Origin: CAYNVS01 sp964400725
GTDB taxonomy: Bacteria; Myxococcota_A; SURF-8; CAYNVS01
Direction of reading: 5' to 3'
Assembly (NCBI GenBank): GCA_964400725.1
Contig: CAYNVS010000008.1
Location: 1 to 64,000 of the forward strand
Length of the DNA stretch: 64,000 nucleotides
In this document: positions 16,588 to 25,850 of the stretch, in pieces
How the letters are laid out: each line of letters begins with the position of its first letter
Position numbering within the stretch: the stretch's first letter is position 1
Program-made: the position numbers and the translations under genes
Notes under the pieces: model-generated
The model's database searches: none
Seen by the model: only the letters and a program-made list of their open reading frames with translations
What the model was told of the DNA's origin: nothing

Positions 16588-17964
16588 ATGAGCGAAAAAA
16601 CCGCTTTTATATGCCAACAGTGCGGGTACGACAGCCCGAAATGGAGCGGCAAATGCCCGGAATGCGGCGCATGGGGGAGCATGGCGGAGGAACGAGCCCC
16701 GAAAGTCAAAAAAGGCTCCGCTGGCAAAACGGGAGCGGAATCCGCCGCCGCGATTCCATCGCCTTTAAGCGAAATCGACGCGGTAAAAGCGCCGCGGATT
16801 AAAACCGGCATAGCCGAACTCGACCGCGCAGCCGGAGGCGGCTTCGTTAGATCGAGTCTTCTTCTTCTGGCGGGAGAGCCGGGAATAGGCAAAAGCACGC
16901 TTGTTTTACAGGCTCTCGAAAAAATTTCGCAGTCTTACGGCAAAGTTTTATACGCCACCGGCGAAGAGAGCGCGCTGCAAATAAAAATCCGCGCCGACAG
17001 ACTGGGCGTAAAAGGCGATAATATAATCGTTTACGCGGAAAACGATTTAGAGTCCATACTCGACGCCTTAAGGCGCGAGGCGTACGTTATCGCCGCGATT
17101 GATTCCGTTCAGACGCTCGTCGATTCGTCCTTCGATTCCTCGGCGGGCTCGATAAGTCAGGTGCGGCAGTGCGCGTCGAGGCTTCACGCTTACGCCAAAC
17201 AAACCGGAACTCCTATACTGCTCATAGGCCACGTAACCAAGGACGGAAGCATTGCCGGGCCGCGCGCGCTTGAGCACATCGTCGATGCGACTCTTATGTT
17301 CGAAGGAGAAAAAAGCCTTCAATACCGTCTGTTGCGATCGATTAAAAATCGTTACGGCGGCTCCAACGAAGTCGGAGTTTTCGAGATGACGGGCGCCGGT
17401 TTGGAGGAAGTCTCAAACCCCAGCGCGCTTTTCGTCTCCCAGCGCCCTTTAGACGCCAACGGAAGCGCCGTCGTCGTTACGATGGAAGGAACGAGACCGT
17501 TTCTTGTGGAAGTCCAGTCGCTCGTTTCCAATTGCGGGCTGGCGACGCCGAGGAGGACGACGCTTGGAGTCGATCATCAGAAGGTCGCCATGCTTGCGGC
17601 GGCATTGGAAAAAAGGGTCGGGTTCGAGATGAACGGCTTCGATATGTTCGTAAACGTCGCCGGCGGCATGCGCATTACCGAACCCGCGGCTGATTTAGGA
17701 ATCTGCGCCAGCCTCGCGTCGAGCTTTATTGAAAAGCCGGCGCCCAACGACTGCGCCATTATCGGAGAAGTCGGGCTGGCCGGAGAAGTGAGAGGCGTCT
17801 CCGCCGCCGACGAGCGCGTTAAGGAGGCTCTTAGGCTCGGCTTCAAACGCATTGTAGTGCCGCGCCACAACTTCGAGCAGACAAGCTCTCGCAGCGATAA
17901 AGAGCTGCTGAGCAAACTTACGCCGGTCGCAAGCCTTACCGAAATGATGGACGCGCTTTTTTAG
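16588..17964 (+). CDS. radA: DNA repair protein RadA (Sms)
   Basis: 458 residues, the usual length. N-terminal zinc finger C-Q-Q-C-G-Y-D-S-P-K-W-S-G-K-C-P-E-C (residues 8-25), RecA-like ATPase with Walker A GEPGIGKST (~97-105), the RadA-specific KNRYGG motif (~252; canonical KNRFG, here Tyr for Phe) and a C-terminal Lon-protease-like domain (~300-455; NVAGGMRITEPAADLGI). RadA is a DnaB-type branch-migration helicase acting in homologous recombination. The proteolytic Ser/Lys dyad of Lon is not expected in this family. It converges on nuoN with a 28-bp gap and no clear terminator. Confidence 0.96.
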   Translation: MSEKTAFICQQCGYDSPKWSGKCPECGAWGSMAEERAPKVKKGSAGKTGAESAAAIPSPLSEIDAVKAPRIKTGIAELDRAAGGGFVRSSLLLLAGEPGIGKSTLVLQALEKISQSYGKVLYATGEESALQIKIRADRLGVKGDNIIVYAENDLESILDALRREAYVIAAIDSVQTLVDSSFDSSAGSISQVRQCASRLHAYAKQTGTPILLIGHVTKDGSIAGPRALEHIVDATLMFEGEKSLQYRLLRSIKNRYGGSNEVGVFEMTGAGLEEVSNPSALFVSQRPLDANGSAVVVTMEGTRPFLVEVQSLVSNCGLATPRRTTLGVDHQKVAMLAAALEKRVGFEMNGFDMFVNVAGGMRITEPAADLGICASLASSFIEKPAPNDCAIIGEVGLAGEVRGVSAADERVKEALRLGFKRIVVPRHNFEQTSSRSDKELLSKLTPVASLTEMMDALF

Positions 17965-17992
17965 CCGAGACCTACGGCGTAACCTTGTAAGA

Positions 17993-19456
17993 CTATTTGC
18001 CTACCATCGCCAGCCAGTTGACGCTTCCAGCGTGTATCGCCTCGTAGAACTGCGGCATAAGGCCAAGCAGTATCGAGCCCAGCGCCGTTATGGCTAGTAT
18101 TACGAGCAGAGCGGGGGAAATGGGCAGCTTGCGCGCGTCCGCAAACGTCGGCTCGATATACATCTGACGCACCACTCGCAGGTAATAATACAACGATATT
18201 GTGGAGTTGACCGCGGCTACCGCCACGAGCCAGTGGTAACCGGCCTTTGCGCTAACGTTGAACAGGAAGAACTTGCCCACGAAGCCGGAGAAGGGAGGCA
18301 CGCCGGCAAGCGAGAAGAGGCCGAGCATCATCGCAAGCGCGACGACCGGATTGGTGCGGGACAAACCGCGGTAATCGCCGATGTTTTCTCGTCCGGTTTC
18401 GTTGGAGTACCAAATTATTGCGGCGAAGACGGCCAAGTTGCTGAAAATGTAAACCAGCATGTAGAACAGCATCGCCGGAACGCCCTCGTTGAACGGGCCT
18501 AAGAAACCGATTAGAATATAACCGGCTTGCGAAACCGCGCTGAACGCCATGAACCGCTTAATGTTATGCTGAACGATGGCGACCGTGTTTCCGACCGTCA
18601 TTGTGAGCGCCGCAAGCATCGCGATTACCCACGCCAAATCAGGCAGAACGCCGCCGAAAATACGGAAGAAAAGCTGGAAGAAGAACGCGAGCCCCGCGCC
18701 CTTGCTGGCGACCGACAGATAGGCCGTAACCGGCGTCGGCGCGCCTTGATAAACGTCGGCGGCCCACATGTGGAACGGAACGATTGTAAGCTTAAAGCCG
18801 ACTCCGGCGAGAATTACGACGACGGCAAACCACAGCAGCATCGGTTTGTGCCCCATGCTTGTTATTACGCGGCCGATTTGATCGAGGTCGGCGTGGCCGG
18901 TAAGGCCGTAAACAAGCCCTAAGCCGTAAAGCATAAACGCGCTGGCGAGAGCTCCCAGAATTACGTATTTAAGCCCGGCCTCGCCCGAAAGAGAGTTGTC
19001 GCGCCGCCATGCGGTAAGAATGAAAAGCGGAATGGTGGCGAGCTCTAGGCTGACGTAAAGCGTGATAATGTCGCGCGCCGAGACGAGATACATCATGCCG
19101 CATACCGAGAAGAGCAAAACCGCGTAATATTCGCCGCGGAAGCCTATGCCGCTAACCTTGACGCGAGCCCGACCGTCGAGCATGTCCCAGCTGACCATTA
19201 CGGTAAACGCCGCGGCGACGATAAACAACAATTTGAACCAAAAAGCCGCCGAGTCAACGACGAAGCGTCTGTCAAGCGCTACGCCCGGAGCTCCGGCAGG
19301 CCGAACCAGTATTACGAGAGATACGGCGGCGGCGGCCAATCCCAGCAGCGCCATAGGCGCGATTATTTTTCTGCGGCTCTCGCGCATCATAAGGTCGGCG
19401 ATTAAAATAATAAACGCCGTTCCCATCACTATAAATTCAGGAAGCATGAATTGCAT
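17993..19456 (-). CDS. nuoN: NADH-quinone oxidoreductase (complex I) subunit N
   Basis: 487 residues with about 14 membrane segments, an antiporter-like (Mrp-type) subunit. Typical stretches are YVSLELATIPLFILTAW (the conserved membrane Glu), KLTIVPFHMWAADVYQGAPT with its proton-path Lys, and KRFMAFSAVSQAGYILIG. It forms part of the proton-pumping membrane arm and is the last gene of the operon, 34 bp after nuoM. Confidence 0.96.
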   Translation of the reverse strand: MQFMLPEFIVMGTAFIILIADLMMRESRRKIIAPMALLGLAAAAVSLVILVRPAGAPGVALDRRFVVDSAAFWFKLLFIVAAAFTVMVSWDMLDGRARVKVSGIGFRGEYYAVLLFSVCGMMYLVSARDIITLYVSLELATIPLFILTAWRRDNSLSGEAGLKYVILGALASAFMLYGLGLVYGLTGHADLDQIGRVITSMGHKPMLLWFAVVVILAGVGFKLTIVPFHMWAADVYQGAPTPVTAYLSVASKGAGLAFFFQLFFRIFGGVLPDLAWVIAMLAALTMTVGNTVAIVQHNIKRFMAFSAVSQAGYILIGFLGPFNEGVPAMLFYMLVYIFSNLAVFAAIIWYSNETGRENIGDYRGLSRTNPVVALAMMLGLFSLAGVPPFSGFVGKFFLFNVSAKAGYHWLVAVAAVNSTISLYYYLRVVRQMYIEPTFADARKLPISPALLVILAITALGSILLGLMPQFYEAIHAGSVNWLAMVGK

Positions 19457-19490
19457 GTTCTTAGCGCTCCAAAAGCAAACGCAAATTGCG

Positions 19491-21035
19491 TTAGTTAAGC
19501 AAAGTCAGCGCGCCCGCGCGGCCTAGCCTGTTAATAAGCGGCATAAGCGAGCTTTCGATTAAATCAATGAAGAACCACGGCGCAATTCCGACAAAGGCAA
19601 GAGTAAAGACCAGCGCGCCGGTTCCGATTCTCTCCGGCCAAGTCGCGTCGGTCAACTCCTCGAAGTGATGGTTGGCAATCGGCCCGTGGAAAACTTTCGC
19701 CAAACCGCGCAGAACGTAAACGGCCGTAACTACTATGGAAAGCGTCGCGATTATGGTAAGAACGCGCGTAAGCGTCGGGTTCATCCATGCGTTGCCGAAG
19801 AACCCGCCGAGAAATACGTTGGACTCCGCGACAAAGCCCGATAATCCGGGAAGACCGAGCGAGGCAAGGCCGGCGACGTAGAAACAAGTCGCAAGCCAAG
19901 GCATTTTTTTCGCCAAACCGCCCATTTCCGGAATGACGCGGGTATGCGTTCTGCCGTAAACCATACCGATTAAACCGAAGAAGAGGCCGGTCATAATTCC
20001 GTGGCTGAACATTTGCGTTACGGCGCCTTTAAAGCCCATCATGTTCAGGCAGGAAACCCCGAAAAGAACGAACCCGCAATGCGAAACGGACGAATAGGCC
20101 GTAAAGTATTTAAGGTCTTTCTGCATAATCGCGCCGAAAGAGCCGTAAAGAATGTTGACGGTGGTAAGAACTAAAAAGAACAATCCCCACATCTGGGCGC
20201 CTTCGGGCATAAGGTAAACGGCGATGCGAAGCGCGCCGTAACCGCCCAATTTCATTAAAACTCCAGCGTGAAGCATTGAAACCGCGGTCGGGGCGCTGGA
20301 ATGGCCGTCGGGGCTCCACGTGTGCAGAGGGTAAAGAGCGCCGATTACGCCGAAACCGATGAAGACTATCGGGAAGACCCAGCGTTGGAAGTCGATGGAA
20401 TAACTGGTTTTTGACAGTTCGATTAAATCGAAGGTGTGCGACGGGCTCGCCCATGAAAGAGCGAGGAATCCGACCAAAACAAAGGCGCTGCCGACCAGAA
20501 GCATCAAGGTGAGCTTCATCGCCGAATATTCCTTCGGGCCGGTTCCCCATACGCCTATGAGCAGGTACATCGGAAGAACCGCGAGCTCGTAGAAGAGGAA
20601 AAAGGCGAAGAGGTCGAAGCTGACGAAAACGCCGAAGACGCCGCTGACCAGAACCAGAAGAAGGACGTAAAACTCTTTAGTTCGGTTCTCGACGTACCAG
20701 CTCGCCATTACTCCCGTGAATATGATGATGGCCGTTAGTATAACCATCGCCGCAGAAATTCCGTCAACGCCCACGAAGTATTGTATGCCCAGCGACGGAA
20801 ACCACGCGAAGCGTTCGACCATCGCAAGCACGGTAAAGTTGGAAGCTTTAATCGTCCCGGCGTTTGCCGTCGCAAACTCCCAATATTTAAAGGCTACCGT
20901 AAATGCGAGTATGAGCTCGACGAACGTGCCCGCGGCGGCGACCCAGCGTATCGCCTTCCAGCTTTTCGGCGGAATAAAGACGATAACGAGCGCCGTTATG
21001 AAAGGTATCGCTATTAATGTGCTGACCAAACCCAT
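19491..21035 (-). CDS. nuoM: NADH-quinone oxidoreductase (complex I) subunit M
   Basis: 514 residues, antiporter-like. Seen: LFYELAVLPMYLLIGVWG (conserved Glu), GALYPLHTWSPDGHSSAPTA, MLHAGVLMKLGGYGALRI and KYFTAYSSVSHCGFVLFG. It has about 14 membrane segments and sits between L and N in the membrane arm. Gene order L-M-N is the standard one. Confidence 0.97.
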   Translation of the reverse strand: MGLVSTLIAIPFITALVIVFIPPKSWKAIRWVAAAGTFVELILAFTVAFKYWEFATANAGTIKASNFTVLAMVERFAWFPSLGIQYFVGVDGISAAMVILTAIIIFTGVMASWYVENRTKEFYVLLLVLVSGVFGVFVSFDLFAFFLFYELAVLPMYLLIGVWGTGPKEYSAMKLTLMLLVGSAFVLVGFLALSWASPSHTFDLIELSKTSYSIDFQRWVFPIVFIGFGVIGALYPLHTWSPDGHSSAPTAVSMLHAGVLMKLGGYGALRIAVYLMPEGAQMWGLFFLVLTTVNILYGSFGAIMQKDLKYFTAYSSVSHCGFVLFGVSCLNMMGFKGAVTQMFSHGIMTGLFFGLIGMVYGRTHTRVIPEMGGLAKKMPWLATCFYVAGLASLGLPGLSGFVAESNVFLGGFFGNAWMNPTLTRVLTIIATLSIVVTAVYVLRGLAKVFHGPIANHHFEELTDATWPERIGTGALVFTLAFVGIAPWFFIDLIESSLMPLINRLGRAGALTLLN

Positions 21036-21065
21036 TGCAGTTTATCCTCGCTTGTTAATTGGCGC

Positions 21066-23051
21066 TTAAATCGCCATCGAGAGAACCATTAAAACGACCA
21101 GCAGTATGCCGATTGCGTACCAAACGGCGTAAGTCTGAACCTGTCCGGTCTGGGTGAACGACAACATCGTTCCGGTCATTCTCGTAATCCAGGCGCTCAG
21201 GTTTACTCCGCCGTCAACCACGTGTCTGTCGAACCACGCTATCGGCCTCGCGATATATGCAAATATTATTTTATGCGTAACAAAGAGATAAATTTCGTCT
21301 ATGAAAAATTTGCGCTTAATGACGTAGTAAGCCATTCCCATCATTGCGGAAGCCTTGCGGTAAAGCTTCTTGTCGGTTCCGTAAAGCAAATAAGCCGCGC
21401 CGATGCCGATAAGGGCTACCAGAACCGCCGGAACGGCTATCGCAAAATTAATCCCGTGATGCTCAAGCGGCGCGCCCTTGCTGACGAATTCAGCCATGGG
21501 AATAAAGCCGGCGCCGATTGAAAGAAGAGCCAAAATAATTAATGGTATAAGCATTACAACCGGAGCCTCGTGAGCGTGTTCGGCGTTATGCGTTTTGGCC
21601 GGCCCCCAGAAGGTTACGAAGTATATGCGGAACATGTAGAACGCCGTCAGCATCGCGACTATGAAGCCGACGATAAATACGCCGATATGACCGGTTTCCA
21701 GCGCCGCGGCGAGAATTTCATCCTTGGAGAAGAAGCCCGCAAGCGGCGGAATGCCCGCAATGGCAAGCGTCGCGATTAGGAACGTAAGGTGGGTTACCGG
21801 CATTTTTTTACGCAGGCCGCCCATGTCCCAGATGTCGTTGGAGTGAACCGCGTGAATTATCGCGCCCGCGCCGAGGAATAGCAGAGACTTGAAGAACGCG
21901 TGCGTGAATAAGTGAAACATACTCGCCGTGAAACCAAGCGACTTGAGCATTGTGGCGACGCCGAGCGCGAACATCATGTAGCCGAGCTGGGAGAGCGTCG
22001 AGAAGGCGAGCACGCGCTTTATGTCGTCCTGAGTGCAGCCAATTATCGCCGCGAAAATGCTGGTAAATGCCCCCACATAGGCGACGACCAGCAGAGCGTC
22101 GCCGGAAAAAGCGAACACGTCGAACATTCTAGCCACAAGATAAACGCCGGCGACGACCATCGTGGCGGCGTGAATGAGGGCCGAGACCGGAGTCGGGCCT
22201 TCCATCGCGTCGGGAAGCCAAATGTGCAGCGGGAACATGGCGCTCTTTCCTGCGGCGCCCATATAAACCAAAACCATCGCCAACGTTAAAAGTCCCATGC
22301 CGATTCCCGCGAATTTCGCGAGCACGGTCGGATGCGAAAGGTATAGGAAGTCGAACGGCTGAGGATTGCTTACGCCCGCTTTGAGCATGTCCGCGGCTAC
22401 TTGTCCGCTTGTTTCGGCGAAGAACGAGTAGCCGTAATAGCCGAGAATAAGAACGCCGATAAAGAAGCCCAAGTCCGCAAAACGAGTTACTATAAACGCC
22501 TTTTTGCCGGCCGAAACGGCGCTGGGCTTGTAATAGTAATAGCCGATTAGAAGGAAGGACGAGACGCCGACGAGTTCCCAGAAGACGTACATCTGAACTA
22601 TGTTCGGCGCTACAACCAATCCCATCATGCTGAATGTGAACAGGTTGAGGAATGCGAAGTAACGGCCGTAGCCCGGATCGCCGTGCATGTAGCCGATAGA
22701 GTATAAGTGAACCAGCGCGCTGACGGTGGTAACCACTACCATTAATAACGCTGAAATCGAGTCAACAAGCACGCCAACGTTCACGGATAAGTTCGTTTGG
22801 TAGCGCAGCCACTCGAAGCTCCATGCGACTATCGCCTGACGCGCTCCTTCGCCGTGAGGAATGAGAAAGAAATATTCGTAAGCGACGGCGTAAGCCATAG
22901 CCGCGGAGGCGAACACGGCCAGCGTCGCGACGATTCCGGCCAGCTTAGCCGAGAACGGACGTATGAAAAGCCCCACAACGAGGAACGAAATGAAAGGTAT
23001 CCCCGGCGCCAGATACGAATGGCTGAGGGCAAATCCTAATGAATGACTCAT
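21066..23051 (-). CDS. nuoL: NADH-quinone oxidoreductase (complex I) subunit L
   Basis: 661 residues, the distal antiporter-like subunit with the C-terminal lateral helix that braces the membrane arm. Markers: MYVFWELVGVSSFLLIGYYY (conserved Glu), KSAMFPLHIWLPDAMEGPTP, ALIHAATMVVAGVYLVAR and KRVLAFSTLSQLGYMMFALG. Its length and content match the family. It is 14 bp shorter in gap to nuoM (30 bp) than to nuoK (58 bp), and no terminator is seen between them. Confidence 0.97.
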   Translation of the reverse strand: MSHSLGFALSHSYLAPGIPFISFLVVGLFIRPFSAKLAGIVATLAVFASAAMAYAVAYEYFFLIPHGEGARQAIVAWSFEWLRYQTNLSVNVGVLVDSISALLMVVVTTVSALVHLYSIGYMHGDPGYGRYFAFLNLFTFSMMGLVVAPNIVQMYVFWELVGVSSFLLIGYYYYKPSAVSAGKKAFIVTRFADLGFFIGVLILGYYGYSFFAETSGQVAADMLKAGVSNPQPFDFLYLSHPTVLAKFAGIGMGLLTLAMVLVYMGAAGKSAMFPLHIWLPDAMEGPTPVSALIHAATMVVAGVYLVARMFDVFAFSGDALLVVAYVGAFTSIFAAIIGCTQDDIKRVLAFSTLSQLGYMMFALGVATMLKSLGFTASMFHLFTHAFFKSLLFLGAGAIIHAVHSNDIWDMGGLRKKMPVTHLTFLIATLAIAGIPPLAGFFSKDEILAAALETGHIGVFIVGFIVAMLTAFYMFRIYFVTFWGPAKTHNAEHAHEAPVVMLIPLIILALLSIGAGFIPMAEFVSKGAPLEHHGINFAIAVPAVLVALIGIGAAYLLYGTDKKLYRKASAMMGMAYYVIKRKFFIDEIYLFVTHKIIFAYIARPIAWFDRHVVDGGVNLSAWITRMTGTMLSFTQTGQVQTYAVWYAIGILLVVLMVLSMAI

Positions 23052-23109
23052 CGTAACCTCTCGTTAAGTTTATATGTTCGGCGCGTGTTACGCGCGGTTG
23101 CCGCAATAG

Positions 23110-23451
23110 TTAGAACTTCATTCTGTCCATCTTGGTAACGTCGACCGTGCGGCGGTACCTGAACAGAGCCACGAAAATAGCCATGCCGACCACGACTTCC
23201 GCCGCGGCGACGGCGATAATGAATATCGCCATTATGTGGCCGTCGATTTTCGCGGGAGTTCCGAAAAAGTTAAAAACTACGAAATTAAGCGCGACGCTGT
23301 TAAGCATGAGCTCGACGGATATTAGAATCGCAATCGCGTTGCGGCGCGTCAGCAGCCCGTAAAGACCGATGGAAAACAGCAGCGACGAAAAGACTAGCCA
23401 ATGTTGAACGGTCGGCGCAAAAGAAGAAACGGTATTTAACAGGTTAGCCAT
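23110..23451 (-). CDS. nuoK: NADH-quinone oxidoreductase (complex I) subunit K
   Basis: 113 residues from ATG 23451, which has AAAGGAGG upstream and overlaps the end of nuoJ by 8 bp; the frame opens at 23487 but that adds a charged 12-residue head. Three membrane segments, with the conserved Glu in SVELMLNSVALNFV and a second one in AVAAAEVVVGMAIFVAL, which take part in proton transfer. Confidence 0.95.
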   Translation of the reverse strand: MANLLNTVSSFAPTVQHWLVFSSLLFSIGLYGLLTRRNAIAILISVELMLNSVALNFVVFNFFGTPAKIDGHIMAIFIIAVAAAEVVVGMAIFVALFRYRRTVDVTKMDRMKF

Positions 23452-24022
23452 TTCCGGCCTCCTTTTCCGCGTTTGAAACGCTCTCAAACGGCTGGTCGGC
23501 GGGCGGAGTTTTGCGCGCTATGACTATGCCGCCGATGATGACCGCAAGCAGAAGCAGCGAGATTATTTCAAACGGCAGAACGTACCCGCCGCCTTTGTAG
23601 TCCAGCAGAGCCAGACCGATTGCCGCCGTATCGCTTGTCGGCGGCGTTCCGGAGCCGAGCAACGGTTTGAAATCGCCGTAAAGTATCGCCGCCGCGGAAA
23701 GCCCGAAAAAGGAAAGGGCCGAAGCGGCGCCCAGCAGTTTGCGCGAAAGCGCGGGTTTGTCTTCAAGCAGATCGGCGCGGGCGGTGAGCATTACCGCAAA
23801 GACGATTAGAATGGCTATGCCGCCGACGTAAACCAAAACCTGAACGCCCGCGAGAAACTCCGCGTTAAGCATAAGGTAAAAAGCGGCGGTGCAAACCAAA
23901 GCGCCCATCAGGTAAACCGCGGCGCGAAGAATTCTTCTTGATACGACCGCCATTACCGCCAGCGCGACGGAGCAGAGCGCAAACAGGTAAAACAGGAGGG
24001 TCGCAACCGCATTTTCATACAT
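23444..24022 (-). CDS. nuoJ: NADH-quinone oxidoreductase (complex I) subunit J
   Basis: 192 residues, five membrane segments. The family stretch FLAGVQVLVYVGGIAILIVFAVML contains the Tyr-Gly region whose helix turns during catalysis (written here in two parts: AGVQVLVYVGG, AILIVFAVML). Overlaps nuoI by 8 bp and nuoK by 8 bp, which shows tight translational coupling. Confidence 0.94.
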   Translation of the reverse strand: MYENAVATLLFYLFALCSVALAVMAVVSRRILRAAVYLMGALVCTAAFYLMLNAEFLAGVQVLVYVGGIAILIVFAVMLTARADLLEDKPALSRKLLGAASALSFFGLSAAAILYGDFKPLLGSGTPPTSDTAAIGLALLDYKGGGYVLPFEIISLLLLAVIIGGIVIARKTPPADQPFESVSNAEKEAGNG

Positions 24023-24695
24023 CTTTGTCCTCCAATATCATCGGTTTTAACCCCGCAACAGGGTTTGCCGGAACGTCAACGCCCGAAAGAGGAACGGGGC
24101 CGCCGTAACGATCGCGCGGTTCCATCATCTTTTTCCGCTCTTCCGCGTTTTCGATTTTTTCTAATACGGAAGCGGCCGGGCCGGCGTATTTATTAAGCGT
24201 AAAGACCAGAAGGCGCTTGTCGTAAACGCTCGTCTCAAAGTCGCCTTTCATTTCCAGCGCGTTGACCGTGCACGAAAAAACGCAGTTATTGCAAAAAATG
24301 CACGAGTCCATGCGCCAAATGTACCTGTCCAGCTCGATTTTGCCCGTAACCGGCCCCTTGCGGGTTATTACCTTGATTGAGCCGTTGGGGCAGGCGCGCT
24401 CGCAAATTTTGCACGCGAAACAGGTATGAAACCCGCGCTCGTCGTATTTCATCGTCAGCTGCGCGCGGTAACGGTCGAACATTTTCAGCGTCGCGCGGTT
24501 TTCCGGGTATTGCTGCGTTATGATTTTGGAAGGACGGAAAAAATAACCGCCGGTTATTTTCATTCCGATAAGCAGCGTTTTGAGAGCTTTCGGTATTTCG
24601 CGCAGTTTTCCGCCGCGGACCAGCGTCGGAGCTTTTGCGACGGGTATCGTCAACCCGGCGAACGCGGTTTTGTCTTGAATGCTTCGTAAAGCCAT
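24015..24695 (-). CDS. nuoI: NADH-quinone oxidoreductase (complex I) subunit I, 2x[4Fe-4S]
   Basis: 226 residues, longer than the ~160-180 usual, mostly by extra residues at both ends. Two ferredoxin motifs: CFACKICERACP and CIFCNNCVFSCT (the last Cys is followed by Thr rather than the usual Pro). These hold clusters N6a and N6b, which pass electrons towards NuoB. The C-terminus ends with the proline-rich GPVPLSGVDVPANPV tail. Gap to nuoH is 15 bp. Confidence 0.94.
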   Translation of the reverse strand: MALRSIQDKTAFAGLTIPVAKAPTLVRGGKLREIPKALKTLLIGMKITGGYFFRPSKIITQQYPENRATLKMFDRYRAQLTMKYDERGFHTCFACKICERACPNGSIKVITRKGPVTGKIELDRYIWRMDSCIFCNNCVFSCTVNALEMKGDFETSVYDKRLLVFTLNKYAGPAASVLEKIENAEERKKMMEPRDRYGGPVPLSGVDVPANPVAGLKPMILEDKDV

Positions 24696-24710
24696 AATAA
24701 CCTCGTCGTG

Positions 24711-25841
24711 TTACTTATTTATTATCGGGAAGAAATACCACCCGAATAAAACGACTATCGACGCTAGAAAGAGGTTGACGAACCCGATCGGCATCAGGAT
24801 TTTCCATTCTAGGCGCATCATTTGGTCGATGCGCAGACGCGGGAAAGTCCAGCGGAACCACATGAACACCCAAACGAGGAACGCGCTCTTGGCCGCGAAC
24901 CATACGCCGCCCGGTATGTAGTCCATTACGGCGTTGAAGGCGTCGAGCCCGCCGATATGGAACGGCATCCAGCCTCCGAGAAACAGCGTCGAGGCGACCG
25001 CCGCCGCGACGAACATGTTTAGGAACTCCGCAAGGAAGAAGTAACCGAAGCGCAGACCGGAATACTCGGTGTGGAAGCCTCCGACCAGTTCCGACTCTCC
25101 TTCGGGTAGATCGAACGGGGTGCGGTTGAGCTCCGCCGTGCTTGCGATGATGAACAAAACGAAAGTGATTATTCCGACGCCGTGAGCTCGCCATATCCAC
25201 CAGCCATCCTGCTGGCTGGCTACCACGTCGCGAAGCGACAAGCTGCCGACGAACAGCGCTACTACCAGCATGCACAAGGTAAGCGTAAGCTCGTAGCTGA
25301 TAAGCTGCGCGCCCGCTCGTATGGCGCCAAGCATCGACCACTTATTGTTTGAGCTCCAACCGCCCAGCAGCAGACCGAGAACTCCGAAGCCGGAAACGGC
25401 GCTTAAGAACAGCAAGCCGATGTTCAGATCGGCGAACTGCACGAGCTGCCCCATAGGGAGAACGAGGAACATAAGAACGGTCGCGAGGAACGACAGACCG
25501 GGCGCGAGCGTGTGAAGCAGCTTGTCCGCGCCGGTCGGCACGTTGTCTTCTTTGAAGAGCAGCTTGCACGCGTCGGCGCAGGCCTGAATGGTTCCGTGCC
25601 AGCCGACTCTCATCGGCCCGAGTCTCAACTGGAAATGCCCCGACACCTTGCGTTCGGCGTATATCAGTATCAGCGCGATAAGCACGATAATAGCCGCCGC
25701 CGCGACCATCGCCGCAAGCATTACCAATATTGAAAAAATAACCGAATCGGGAAGAAAATGTTTGCTGTATTCGGCGAAGGTTTTTCCCGCCGTCAAGCCG
25801 CCCGAATCCGCGGAAAGCAAGAATAATGGCGCGTTGTGCAT
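24711..25841 (-). CDS. nuoH: NADH-quinone oxidoreductase (complex I) subunit H
   Basis: 376 residues, eight membrane segments. Family signatures: YAERKVSGHFQLRLGPMRVG, KLLFKEDNVPTGADK and the quinone-site loop AELNRTPFDLPEGESELVGG. NuoH forms much of the quinone channel and links the peripheral to the membrane arm. The N-terminus is slightly longer than usual, with one additional hydrophobic stretch. Confidence 0.97.
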   Translation of the reverse strand: MHNAPLFLLSADSGGLTAGKTFAEYSKHFLPDSVIFSILVMLAAMVAAAAIIVLIALILIYAERKVSGHFQLRLGPMRVGWHGTIQACADACKLLFKEDNVPTGADKLLHTLAPGLSFLATVLMFLVLPMGQLVQFADLNIGLLFLSAVSGFGVLGLLLGGWSSNNKWSMLGAIRAGAQLISYELTLTLCMLVVALFVGSLSLRDVVASQQDGWWIWRAHGVGIITFVLFIIASTAELNRTPFDLPEGESELVGGFHTEYSGLRFGYFFLAEFLNMFVAAAVASTLFLGGWMPFHIGGLDAFNAVMDYIPGGVWFAAKSAFLVWVFMWFRWTFPRLRIDQMMRLEWKILMPIGFVNLFLASIVVLFGWYFFPIINK

Positions 25842-25850
25842 GTTTACCTG